Source: Ophiothrix spiculata | Taxonomy: Eukaryota; Echinodermata; Ophiuroidea; Amphilepidida; Ophiotrichidae | DNA: 31,108 nt | Strand: one strand, 5' to 3' | Assembly: GCA_000969725.1 (NCBI GenBank) | Contig: JXSR01S074587.1 | Shown here: piece after piece, positions 12,242 to 22,860 of the stretch | Numbering within the stretch: the stretch's first letter is position 1 | Layout of the letters: every line of letters begins with the position of its first letter | Program-made: the position numbers and the translations under genes | Notes under the pieces: model-generated | Seen by the model: the letters and a program-made list of their open reading frames with translations, nothing else | Told to the model about the DNA's origin: nothing | Databases searched by the model: none

Positions 12242-13080
12242 ATTCCGAACACACACATGAGAAATATTGTAATGTCACGCTGAGAAATAATGTAATGTCA
12301 CAATATACAGTGGTACTGGACAAACATGCATAGAACACATAATAATATTAAAATAATTCAAAGAGTTTCAATTCTTTACAGCACAGTGTTATGGTCAAGG
12401 ACAATATAAATTAATTATGTACACGTTTTAAATTTATATATTTATATTGAACAAGAAAATTGGGTATATATTATATACAGTTTAAACTAAATAGCCAATA
12501 CGAGGAACTATGGGAATATACGCACAGAATAAATATAAATAAAATAAATGCATGTATATAGTATTTACAGTGAAATACGTTTATCATATAAACCCACACA
12601 CCGGGGATAACTTGTTAAATGTCTTTGATTTTTAAATCTAAGAAATATAGAAAATTAAACCAATACTATAAATCGAAGAGTTACGACTAACTGAGGCCAT
12701 CCACATGCATATGTTTCTCTAAACGTTTTTCCATGGAGCAAATGGAGAAAATGGACACATGCACTGTCCTACGCTATCATTATAGTACACCAGGAATTAA
12801 ATTCCAGATCCCGAATTAAATTCAACAAATTGTCATAACTGAAAAAGTATGCAACTATGGGTCAAATCATTTGGTGAACATCAATAAAGTCATGGGCGAT
12901 AGGGGAACCTTGTTGATAGGATTTTATAGTATTACTTTAAGACTGATTGATGGACGATTCAGAGTTTCGATTAAAATGACAATCTTCCAGAACAGATTGT
13001 AATATTCTTAATCCTAAAAGGAAAACATACATTGTGTGTGCATTAGCATGATTAGCTACAAAAATATAGATTCAATAAGC
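12242..13080. repeat. High-identity tract of the duplication (copy 2 side)
   Basis: This is the partner of 4621-5460 and is nearly base-for-base identical apart from a 12-13 base insertion near 12545 and a few substitutions. It is non-coding. Confidence 0.8.
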
Positions 13081-13704
13081 ATATTATATAGTATGATCAA
13101 GAAAAATAAAGAAAAACAATATTTTTATTTATAAAACAGGTATATATTGCACTTTGTGCGCTCGATAATTAACATAAATACAAATGTAAATATTCCACAA
13201 CCAATAATCGAATACAATATATTTTGTGTTATTGGATCTCCAGAAACTGAAAAGACAGCGCTACAATGATATCTCTTTTTTCCATGATTTTATCATCTTG
13301 ACATTTCTGTTTAATCCGACGACAGTAACATAGAATGTTATTAGTATCTATATAGGTCAATATAAATTAAGATTATAACTGTAACATATGTTGTGAAAAT
13401 GTAGTTATTTTTATTCGTATGTTACTTGAAATTTCGCCTCAGTTCAATACACTGTACGCCCACCTAGTAAAATTCTAAGCGACATATATGCTAATTAGTC
13501 ACGATTCAGTCAGTCAAGTAGACAACCTCTTAAACGACACATTAAGAATTCCTGGTCAATACATAGTATTGCTCAAGAGCAATAAAACGTTATGCTGTAG
13601 ATGAGACTAATAAGTAGAGTGCAGTCGAAGATGGGTTGCCTTTAGCTTGTTGCCATGGTTGCAGCAGAAAAGATAGGAAAGATAGAATGTAGAGAAATAT
13701 ATAC

Positions 13705-13730
13705 TTTGGCGCCAATATTTTTTTCGCGCC
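13705..13730 (+). promoter_or_regulatory. Paired E2F-like motifs in copy 2
   Basis: TTTGGCGCC (13705-13713) and TTTCGCGCC (13722-13730) are kept intact relative to copy 1 although the spacer gained 3 bases. Function is unproven. Confidence 0.35.
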
Positions 13731-15080
13731 TCTTGGGAAACATGTATCAGTATTTAAACAATTTTAGTACAGTGTTGCAATGGCAATGTGAACAGAGTCA
13801 ATGTCCTCCGTCCTTAATGTGTTAAACACTTAATATGAACATTGACATTTTACGATATGATTTATTTGAACAATTTGCTCAATCACGCTGCAGGAGAAGC
13901 GCAAGCTGTGCTTTGAATAAATAATTAAATTCAAAGGTACTATGTAAAGTCCCGTTTTGACATATTATTTGCGTTACAGTTAGAGGATATATGCTGCTAT
14001 CTCAAAATAAATTGGGGTTAATTCTGAAAGAATCATGATTTTTGAAGTACTATTGAATATAGTTCATATAAGGTGATATTTTACTTTAAGTGTTTAATGA
14101 CTGAGACTTGAATTTTGGTATGCTCTGCGAAAAATCTGCTCAATTTTAGGAAAAATCGCCTCAAGATTGTATAAAAAAAGTTCTAGAATATTCTTTTAAA
14201 AATAAAATAAATTAAACAACAATAATATATAATTTTACGGGGATATGGCATTTCACAAATGTCCACAATACCCAATAATAGGATTTTTACCTGCCATATG
14301 GCACGACATTCCAAAGTTTCCATTTGTTTTTTTGCATTTGAGTAGTTCCTATACCCAAAAGATGACAATAACATATGCGAGTTGTTTTGATTCAATATGC
14401 TCAGGTTGTTTTGGTCACTCTTAATATTGGCATCTCGATAATTGTAATCAATTTCAGTCAACCTCTAATAGAATCAGTTAAAACGTACCGGTATTGCACT
14501 TAGCAATGCTTAGCAGATTAAGATTAAACGCAATAATAACATGTGGGTAACAAATCAAACCATGCTTACAATTTTGTGTGCCGGTTTTTTGAATATATTT
14601 CTAACGAGACCACTGGAATTCAATCATCTAAAACGGTGTTTAAAAAAATGTCAATATTAAAATAGCCAAAATAAGAATAATGTGTGAGATTACTTGTTTT
14701 TCCTCCGTGAATAATATTTTGAACCTTATTTTTAACTTACTTATTGAATATTATGATAAAGGAGCAAAATCAGAATCAAAATCAACTTATAAGTGATGAT
14801 AAAATAATAATTAGCTGTTTTTCCTTTGTGAAAATGATTTCGATCCCCCTTTTTTCAAATTTTTTAAAATACATAATAAAATGACAAAAAGAAAGAAAAA
14901 TATGATTTAACCAAAACCAAATGACAAGTTACTATAGTATACTAAAGAATTGATATGTCTTTTTAATGCTTTTTTTTCTAAATAATTGTATTGGATTGTG
15001 TACTTTTATTTTTAATGGGTAAGCAAAATGTTGTTATGGTTGATTCTCTCTCGCAAAAAAAAATACATTCTTGAAATAAA

Positions 15081-15121
15081 TCACGTGACAATGAGTCATT
15101 AAATGATTCATTATCACGTGA
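15081..15121. promoter_or_regulatory. Palindromic double E-box/AP-1 element (copy 2)
   Basis: This matches 7777-7817: TCACGTGA at both ends, TGAGTCA in the left arm and TGATTCA in the right arm. Arms match at 18 of 20 positions around a central A. Confidence 0.5.
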
Positions 15122-15248
15122 TTGAGTGTGTCAAAGGGAGCAATATTTCATGCTAACGTGACAAATGCGTCTAGACCTAATATACAGTGTATTGTAGTAA
15201 GATAAAAATTATACAAACTGTGCCTTCAAATATGTTGCCTTATTCCTT

Positions 15249-15490
15249 AATGTTAACGATGACATGTTTTTTTTCATGTTTATCTTATTTTCAAATAATT
15301 GTATATTGTATTGTGTACTTTTGCAAAATATTATTATAGTTGAATTTGGAACAAATAAAAAGCTAAGATAAATACATTCTTGAAATAAGTCACGTGACAA
15401 TGAGTCATTAAATGATTCATTATCACGTGATAGAGTGAGTTAAAGGGAGCGATTTCATGCTAACGTGACAAAAGTGTCTAGACTAAATCG
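15249..15490. repeat. Partial third copy of the duplicated unit
   Basis: This stretch repeats the right end of the unit (about 7640-7870 and 14945-15180): a T-rich start, TTGTGTACTTTT, ACATTCTTGAAATAA, the palindromic element, AAAGGGAGC, TTTCATGCTAACGTGACAAA and GTCTAGAC. It is more diverged than copies 1 and 2 are from each other in most places. It shows that the array underwent more than one duplication step, or a later local duplication of its end. Confidence 0.85.
15390..15430. promoter_or_regulatory. Palindromic double E-box/AP-1 element (copy 3)
   Basis: This is the third instance, with both TCACGTGA ends and TGAGTCA/TGATTCA intact inside a copy whose surroundings have changed. The 13-mer GACAATGAGTCAT recurs alone at 15583-15595 without a palindromic partner. 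Confidence 0.5.
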
Positions 15491-18477
15491 TAGTTGTAAA
15501 TAGAATTTCTAAAAACTGTTTGATCATAGTAAAACGACACTGAAAATGGAATTAACCTTGAAAAACCAAAATCATGTTGATTGACAATGAGTCATCCCTA
15601 TATTGAACTGTGAATCAGCAACAGTGTATACTTAAAAAAAAAACATATTACCTTAAATTATTAAGCCTTTTTCTTAATAATTTTAATAATGAACACATCA
15701 TGAGGGATGAGTATTTTACTATCCAAATGACTATATTTTGAACTGGTAGAATGTCAAGTATTCATTTCAAAAGAGATATCTTGACACTCAATTTTAAATC
15801 TAGTGCAAGTTAAATTTTACAATCTTAGATGGTCTCAAAGGACATATTGTATTCGAGAAAAAATATTCGCAGTACTATTGTTAAAGATAACAATAATAAT
15901 CTACTGCAAAATGTAACTTAACATGTAGGCTATACCAAATTAGCATATCTCTTAGTGTTACCTAGCATATCTTCCAGGGGAAGATTGGTTGTAAGAACGT
16001 GTCGCAATTCAGGTAGAAACATCATATTCTTTGGTATTCATATATTTTTGTGAGTGAAAAAAAGAAGTGTTTTTGAATAAATTTGACTCAAAACTTGGAG
16101 ATTTGGTATATAGACTGGTCCCTGTTCTTTCAGATTTTGTATTTTGATGGGTGGCTGTTCAATTTTCCCACTGGTACGTCCCTACCTATAAAAACAAACT
16201 TGGGTACCCCATGGGCATATCTATTGAAAAATGCAACATCATAATGTACTGAATGTTCAAAATTATATCTGTATTATTCATTACTATATTTACTTTAATT
16301 TAAAGTCAACATAAATATTGAACTTCAACTTGTGGTTTTCTGTCACCATGATTACAAACTAGAATTCAATGACACAGAAATACAAAACTAAAAGCGTGTA
16401 ATTAAAAGATAAGCATGGTGATTAAATGAGGGTTGTAATCACACAAAATAATTAATTGTTTTACATTCTTTGAGTAATAAGCGTGATGAACAACCTTAAA
16501 TAAATTTGAAATATGTGGCATTAATCTACGTTGTGGTCAGAGATTCTGTTTGGTCATTATTGCATTTTACAAAACAAAAAAGCGAGCATATAAAGCATGA
16601 CGAAAAATTCAAGTGACATTTTTCATTAACACTTTTAAGTTAAAACTGCATAAGGTACCCCACACTTCTGTTAGTGCATAAGGGGGGGGGGGTCCTTATA
16701 AAAACCACTTTCCCGCCCGAAATTTTTAATAATCTTTATACTATATATAGGTACACTTATCACAGCCATATTTCAGGAAAACAAAATCAAAAATATACGT
16801 GCCGTTTCAAAATGGCAGCCAAATAACCGATTTTCGTCGCGGACATCTCGATTTTGGTCAAAATTTGAAAAATCCATTTATCAAAGGAATTTTCCAATGA
16901 AATTTGGCTCAAATTAGGAGATCATGAATACATTTACATTGCTGAAGCAAATCAATTTTTTTTCGCATCCCACCCCCCTAAATGCTAATTTATTCTAATT
17001 AGGTCGAAAACAATGCGGTCGATTTCAATTTTTTTATCGCCAAAAGAAGCGCACCTACTATTTAGGCAATTACGGTAAGTAACAGCCCGAAATATTGTGG
17101 CGTTAAAATGCGAGAACCGAAAAACCAAATGTTGGGTACCATGGTACCCCCCACCCCCCTTATTGAGTTATGCAGTTAAGTGTTAAAACCAAATGATAAT
17201 TTTTATGATCTGCCAAATGTTTTACACAATAAGTATCACTTGTTTAATTAATAGCAATGTATTCTTGATAAACGGATAGTTGATGATAAAAAATTGCTTG
17301 GTTACCAAATATTTGGGATTACATTGAAATGTGACTTATTTCTAGAAAATTCATTGGAATTAATTTAATAAAGAATTCTTCATGTGCCAACTATAATGGT
17401 AGCTATTCAAATAAGCATGATTCGGCTCTAATACTGGTGGTATCGCTTTGGTTTCATAACATTCGTTTGTACATATCATGTTTTCGCTATTTTTGAATTG
17501 AATTGACTTTTTTAGTTCAAAGTCAGAAGTGTTTACTTCCCATCGTGATAGATATAGTTTGATAAACACTTAATCTTCACAAATGAAATGCATTATACAC
17601 AACATACAGTGGTGTAACCAGCCATTCTCATTTCAGTGCAAAATAAAAGGCAATATAAATACATGTTCATGTACCAAACCATTAATATTTTGCTTACATT
17701 TATCTCAAAAATGTAATTTTTAGTGAAAGTTAAATATTACACTTTTCAAACAACGTTAAATTTTGTAGGTTGTTTGTTTGTTTGTTTTTTTAATTTCAGA
17801 ATTAGGAAAATGCATTTGAACCATTTATTAAATTTTAGACTTTTCTAGAATTTTGGTTTAGGGGAGGGGGCGAGAGGGTGCGGATATTTTACCTGACAAC
17901 CTGCTGGTTTCACCACTGAGAAAATAGTTCAGCGTTTGAAGTTTACATATTCAAATGCGTTGTAACTAGCACCTTATCACCGATAAATAATTTCAAAATG
18001 ACGCTAAATCTTAGACTAACATTAATTTATGCTCAATTCGTAAAATGCGAATTTTGTTTTAAATAAGCACCGTTTAACAATCTGAATGAGTATACAATTT
18101 ACAGCATTTTTAAGTTTATACATTGTGTATGTACACATTTTATACATATAATATGTATAAGAGCTGCCAAACACAGGACAGTAATCTTACTTTAAAATTA
18201 ATCTCGCACAATAGTTTATGCCATTGCACAATATGTGCAATACCCCGATGATAAGATATAAAACAAATACTGACTACATATGCAACAGTGAAACTATGAT
18301 CCAGTAAAATGTTGACTATACCAATTCATTGGTCTTCGCCCCGGTCTTCGCCTCTCATAATATTAAAACCCAAATTTGAACTCGTAATATATTTTTACCA
18401 TGCACTCTTAGCCCAAGACTCTTAGGCAATCAGTAGTTCCATAAAAGTGAATACATTTCACCTTAGCCTGCCTCAGA
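15491..18477. other. Gene-free AT-rich stretch
   Basis: I find no exon-like open frame with recognisable protein similarity, no RNA gene and no tandem array here. The only structure I can point to is a possible inverted-repeat element at 16626-17186, plus C and G homopolymer runs near 16683, 16973 and 17148. The last few hundred bases should include the 3' UTR of the minus-strand TRIM-NHL gene. No AATAAA is seen close to its stop; the nearest on that strand is at 17829-17824. Confidence 0.6.
16626..17186. mobile_element. Possible degenerate inverted-repeat element (~560 bp)
   Basis: The left end has TTAACACTT, then AACTGCATAAG, then a G-rich run near 16683. The right end has a C-rich run near 17148-17159, then TTATGCAGTT and AAGTGTTAA, i.e. 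the same blocks inverted. Spacing between blocks differs on the two sides and no clear target duplication is visible, so this is a weak call. Confidence 0.35.
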
Positions 18478-20685
18478 TTATACCCAACTGCTATACTTGA
18501 ACACATTAACACAATGAGTGCCCAAATTAGTGATGACCAACTCTCCTCCAATCGTCGAAGACATCCCAAGCGGGCCACTAAGTCCATCATTCTCGTTCAA
18601 CAGATGCTTGATGAACATTCCATCGGGATTGAACAGCTGGATCCTATCAGCACAATCTGCCACAATGATGTTGCCTTCCTTGTCAATACAGACGCCTGTT
18701 GGACCAATAAACTGCCCATTACCGCTGCCACAGGATCCAAATGTCCGAAGATGCGTCCCGCAAGAGCTGAAGATCTTTACGCAATGGTTGCAGTGATCAG
18801 AGATAATGATCTTATCTTCAAACGTGGTCACGTATCTAGGCTCATTAAACTGAGCATCACCGTCCCCTCTAGATCCAAATGTGGTCACAAGCTCGCCGTT
18901 TGGATTATGTATAGTTATCCTATGTTTTCCAATGTCTGTAACAACGATACGTCCATCCCTATCGATTGCAATACCGTATGGTTGCTTCATCAGTCCGTTA
19001 TCTCCAAAGTGACTGATATATCGACCGTATAATGTCAGCTTTTGTACCCGGTGGTTGTATTCATCCGTGACGTATACACATGGATCATCATCATTATTGG
19101 TAATAGCTACATCAAGTGGCAGCTCAAATTGGCAAGGACCGCGACCTCGTGATCCAAATTTACATTCGAATCTTCCTTTCTTATTATAGACTTGTATGCG
19201 ATCATTGTCGCGATCTACCACCGCAAGATATTCTCCATCATTGGTTACTGACACTCCACTCGGCCAATCAAATTCGCCTGCTTCATTGGTTTCATCCTTT
19301 AAGTGAAAGAGCAATTGTGGTTTTGTCGGGACTCCTGGTTTGGGTGATTCAGGTTGTAGTCCTGTGCGTTTGGGAGACTTTGGTGGAAGCGATTCAGATA
19401 TAGAGCTATCGCCACATTCAGAGCTTTCCAAGGAACAGACAGAACGTGTATCTGTAGCTTCGGACGAATCAGAAAGGGACTTATCGCCACATCGGATTTG
19501 GCCTAGTGCTGGAAGAGCGGATGCATCCAGTGATATTTCATTGGGAATGAAGAATATTTGGCTTAGCTGATCCAAAGTCATATCCTGCTGTGGGGAGATC
19601 GTAGAAAGTCCTTGCAAACGATCAATCACCTCATCTTTGATGGAAAGTATCTGCAATTCTGAACCATGCCCTAAAGCTTTCTCCGTAAAATCAAATCCAC
19701 TTAGTAAATTTTCTAGTCCTGTTTGTAAGCTTTTACGATGGGCATTTAATTGTTTCTTACGATTATTGGAAATGCGCTGGAGTCTACGCTGGTTTTCTTG
19801 TTGTTGTAGTCGGATCTGTTTTATAAACTCTTGTACAGATTTTTCGATGATGTATTCTGCTTGACCACAATTAGCTTCTAAATTCGCTTCAGCTTCATCA
19901 ATATTTTGCAACGCGTCTTCAAAAGCTGCGATCTTGTCCCGAACCCCTAACATCAATGTATCGATCGTATTTCGATGTTTAGTAACCTCATCTTTGAGAT
20001 ACGTATGATCATGATTCTTATGTTCAATAAGAATACATTCCCGACATATAGGAATTTGGCATTCTTCACAGAAAAATCGCAATTTATCCGATTGATGCTT
20101 TGCGCACTGATAATCTCGTCGCTTTAATAATTTCTTATTTTCCGAGGCGGGAACAGAAATAATGTGATGTTGTCTGCTAAATCTCGCAATTCTATGATCA
20201 TGTCCTGGAGCACAACCATCGCATAAAAAGTCGACACACTCAAGGCATCTGTAACTTGCTTCCGCTGGATCTGTTCCGACACATATGGTACAAACTGCTT
20301 TCTGCACCGGTCCTTCATCCTTCTTTGGAGTAAAAACATCACTTAAATTAAGAATAAAGAAATTATCCTTTAATCCCGTTACGCCGCCATGTTCTGGTAA
20401 TTCAGTCTCCTGCTTACACATAGGACATAAAATTGTTCTTCCTCCGCTTGTTACATATCGTGGTAAACACGGCTCACAAAAACTATGAAGACATGGTAAG
20501 ATTTTCGGATTACTAAATCGTTCGAAACACACTTGACAAAGTAAAAATTCTTCGCTGATTTGACTTAAAACAGACAGCTGTGAGAGAGAAGCCGCCATTT
20601 TGCTGTTTGTATGATAATATATGGCCTGATATAATGGTTGGAATCGTGCATGCAGAGAGCGAAACTGCGGGCGTGTTGCGATCAT
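18478..20685 (-). CDS. TRIM-NHL protein (RING, two B-boxes, coiled coil, six NHL repeats)
   Basis: This uninterrupted frame encodes 735 residues from the first Met. A C3HC4 RING finger uses C50, C53, C65, H67, C70, C73, C87 and C90. A B-box 1-like zinc module lies at about 132-173, and B-box 2 at C194, H197, C206, C209, C214, C217 and H222-H227. A coiled coil follows at about 232-330 (QQQENQRRLQ region), then a serine/proline-rich linker at about 400-457. Six NHL repeats (about 465-735, e.g. FDWPSGVSV, EYNHRVQKL, QPYGIAIDRDG) form a full propeller. The family (TRIM2/3/32/71, Brat relatives) acts as E3 ubiquitin ligases and, in several members, RNA-binding repressors. No filamin domain fits between coiled coil and NHL, unlike TRIM2/3/71. 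The second Met, M30 at 20598, has a strong context (AAAATGG) while M1 has a poor one (CTAATGA), so translation may start at 20598, giving 706 residues. The gene is intronless as seen. Domain calls are secure; the exact orthologue is not. Confidence 0.95.
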   Translation of the reverse strand: MIATRPQFRSLHARFQPLYQAIYYHTNSKMAASLSQLSVLSQISEEFLLCQVCFERFSNPKILPCLHSFCEPCLPRYVTSGGRTILCPMCKQETELPEHGGVTGLKDNFFILNLSDVFTPKKDEGPVQKAVCTICVGTDPAEASYRCLECVDFLCDGCAPGHDHRIARFSRQHHIISVPASENKKLLKRRDYQCAKHQSDKLRFFCEECQIPICRECILIEHKNHDHTYLKDEVTKHRNTIDTLMLGVRDKIAAFEDALQNIDEAEANLEANCGQAEYIIEKSVQEFIKQIRLQQQENQRRLQRISNNRKKQLNAHRKSLQTGLENLLSGFDFTEKALGHGSELQILSIKDEVIDRLQGLSTISPQQDMTLDQLSQIFFIPNEISLDASALPALGQIRCGDKSLSDSSEATDTRSVCSLESSECGDSSISESLPPKSPKRTGLQPESPKPGVPTKPQLLFHLKDETNEAGEFDWPSGVSVTNDGEYLAVVDRDNDRIQVYNKKGRFECKFGSRGRGPCQFELPLDVAITNNDDDPCVYVTDEYNHRVQKLTLYGRYISHFGDNGLMKQPYGIAIDRDGRIVVTDIGKHRITIHNPNGELVTTFGSRGDGDAQFNEPRYVTTFEDKIIISDHCNHCVKIFSSCGTHLRTFGSCGSGNGQFIGPTGVCIDKEGNIIVADCADRIQLFNPDGMFIKHLLNENDGLSGPLGMSSTIGGELVITNLGTHCVNVFKYSSWV
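20596..20602 (-). promoter_or_regulatory. Preferred start codon context of the TRIM-NHL gene
   Basis: On the minus strand GCAAAATGGCGGCTTC places A at -3 and G at +4 around the ATG for M30, a near-optimal Kozak context. The same bases match the YY1 consensus core ATGGCGGC. The upstream Met at 20685 has C at -3 and A at +4. The RING finger lies 20 residues after M30, as is common in TRIM proteins. Confidence 0.55.
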
Positions 20686-21700
20686 TAGAATTCTGATGTT
20701 ATGCTGATGATGTAGAATACGTCAGTGCTAAATTAACCCGACCACTGCGAATGCACACACTTGAAAATGTGTTAAACACCTATGATATCTTGCCTTCTTT
20801 AAAAAAAAGATAAAAAAGTTTTATTTGTAAATATATAATGCTTAAAGATATTTCGATATGGAAAGGGGTTTTGAAGTGTACTTCAAATAATAAAGGTACA
20901 GCCTTTGAAAAAATATTATTTTTGTTCTGATTTACTTAGTATGATTAGCTTTATTTACTACAAGCGGTTTGAAATATTTATTGTAAAACCTTGATTTTAA
21001 ATAAATGAATTTGGCGCAAAATTTAGTTCATACTTTCAAAATAACAAATCTGACATAAAGATTCGTCACTGAAAAATACTTCAACATTTTCTAAGCCTCA
21101 AATTTAACTTCAACGGCTAATAATCTGTTTTATGCACTCAAACACTTAACATTTTGAAAAACTGCTTTAAAATTTGAATTGATTTAAAAACAAAAGACAT
21201 GGTCGTAGAATAGTGATTTGAAAACATTTGTACTATTGTAAATGCAATAAAACACAATTTTGAAAAAACAACAACCATTGTGCCATAATATTATATCAAT
21301 GTAACAATATTTGAAGCTTTGTACAATAATATATTACTGCTTTTAATATATTATTGAAATATGCTTTTATTTATTTTTTGTTTGTTTTTCTCATATATTT
21401 GTATGTGTTTGTTTGATTAACATATTCAAAGATATGGCAATGGTTGGGTTAAAATTACGAAATGTAAAAGACTATTTTACAGAAACAAATCGACTTTAAT
21501 GATAAGCGCATAGCATAACGAGTAAATTCCGTGACTATTCTGCTGTGGTATGTTAATTCCATTTATTCTGCCTAATTAATGATAGAATTTGCGCGTATAA
21601 AATTACGATAGGAATGTATATGTGTCATTAGATAATTATTCTAATTAAAATACGTTTTTGTTTGTTGTTTGTATGTATGTGTTTTTTTTCGCTTATAATA
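20686..21700. other. Upstream region of the TRIM-NHL gene, no other gene seen
   Basis: This is AT-rich sequence without coding signals. It should contain the promoter and 5' UTR of the minus-strand gene, but no TATA box or other element can be placed with confidence. Confidence 0.5.
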
Positions 21701-21931
21701 CACTGTTATACTGTTGGGCAATTTTTTAGCGTTGGTTAAACTATGAACAACCCAATTGTTGGGTACATAATATTAACCAACGGTTGGTGAAATTTTACGC
21801 TAAAACTTTTACCCAACAGTTAGGTAATTAGCCAACATTGTACGCAACGTTGGTAATTATTTACCCAGAAGTTGGGTTGTTCATAGTTGAACCAACGTTG
21901 GGTAAATTAATTGCCCAACGTTCTAACAGTG
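21701..21931. mobile_element. Palindromic TA-flanked MITE, copy A (231 bp)
   Basis: The ends are CACTGTTATACTGTTGGGCA and the inverse ...CAACGTTCTAACAGTG, flanked by TA (21699-21700 and 21932-21933), as expected of Tc1/mariner-type insertion. The interior is also an inverted repeat (ACTATGAACAACCCAA on the left, TTGGGTTGTTCATAGTT on the right), so nearly the whole element folds back. TTGGGTAA-like motifs recur inside. Compared with copies B and C it lacks about 18 bp in the middle. Confidence 0.88.
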
Positions 21932-21935
21932 TAAT

Positions 21936-22860
21936 AATAATAATATTAACACACTTGTCAGCGCCCAACACAAAAGTCTCTGGGCGCTTTACAAACATAA
22001 TACTTTAAATATGAAACTGATCTGCACTGTTATACTGTTGGGCAATTTTTAAGCGTTGGTTAAACTATGAACAACCCAATTGTTGGGTAAATAATATTAA
22101 CCAACTGTTGGTGAAATTTTACCCAATATTTGGGTAATTAGCTAAAACTTTTACCCAACAGTTAGGTAATTAGCCAACATTGTACGCAACGTTGGTAATT
22201 ATTTACCAAGAAGTTGGGTTGTTCATAGTTGAACCAACGTTTGGTAAATTATTTGCCAAACGTTCTAACAGTGTGTGAACTCGCACACCCGGTGACATGA
22301 CCGAGAACGACGATATCAAAAAACATATAGAAAGCACAGATCAATTTCAATTAATGAAACGCCCAAATTACTTTTAAAAAATATTCACAAAAGATAAGAT
22401 ACATTAATTTAAAAATTCAGTTCAGCAACAGTCTATGAAACATCGATTAAAACAATACAGTAAATCACAGTGGTCCACAAATTTTAATGTCAATAAGTGA
22501 TTAAAAATATTGCATTTAGAAAGGAGAAAATATTTCATATCAGAGGAAAACTTGTGTCCAGCACAAAACCACGTAAGGGAGAGGTTCCACCTGACAGATT
22601 ATTTACAAAGTAAAAGCACAAAAACCATCATGGTAAAATATGGCAACTGATGAAAAATAATGCAGCAAAACAAGCTCTGGGAAAAAGGATGAGGTTCCAG
22701 AGCTTCTTCCTGTGGCAAATACACACTATCTACAACAATTGTCAAGTAAAGTGATAAAACAATATAAATCAGCAATAGCTGGCTGAAAATGTTGAATGAA
22801 AAGATAAGTTTTCAACCTAGTGATTGTGCGACTGGACCAATTTGAGTATTTTAGCTGTAT
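21936..22860. repeat. Possible dispersed SINE-like repeat, split by MITE B
   Basis: The left part has a short AATAAT run, then GCGCCCAA and GGGCGCTTTACAAA, a small hairpin flanked by A/T-rich sequence. The right part (22274-22860) ends with AAAAGATAAGTTTTCAACCT. This layout recalls a GCGC...GGCGCTTTACAA-type interspersed repeat common in invertebrate genomes, but that is from memory and I cannot compare sequences here. The MITE at 22025-22273 sits inside it. Confidence 0.35.
22025..22273. mobile_element. Palindromic MITE, copy B (249 bp)
   Basis: Same family as 21701-21931 and same length as 23759-24007, starting CACTGTTATACTGTTGGGCA and ending CTAACAGTG. Flanking bases are TG on each side rather than TA. 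Several GGG triplets seen in A and C have changed here (e.g. TTTACCAAGAAGTTGGG), so it looks somewhat older or independently mutated. Confidence 0.88.

Larger units (their letters stand above)
8436..15222. repeat. Tandem duplication, copy 2 (~6.8 kb)
   Basis: This is the second collinear copy of the unit at 1-7917. It is shorter because it lacks the 648-bp segment at 1679-2326, the MITE at 2912-3280, and roughly 200 bp corresponding to 7032-7279. It has its own insertion near 11312-11445. It includes a 50-N gap with redundant flanks, so its true length is uncertain by about 145 bp. Small open frames at 9587-9775, 11449-11646 and 14183-14461 are not kept in copy 1 and are not considered genes. 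Confidence 0.95.

Noticed and set aside
14183..14461. 92-codon minus-strand open frame in copy 2, and similar small frames at 3656-3841, 5492-5728, 6401-6601, 9587-9775, 11449-11646, 15209-15400 and 17360-17569
   Set aside because: Those inside the duplication are not preserved in the sister copy; all have AT-driven composition and no domain or family resemblance.
18514..19032. 172-codon plus-strand frame and several others between 18408 and 20488
   Set aside because: They are antisense or shifted-frame shadows of the TRIM-NHL coding sequence, whose domains are unmistakable on the minus strand.
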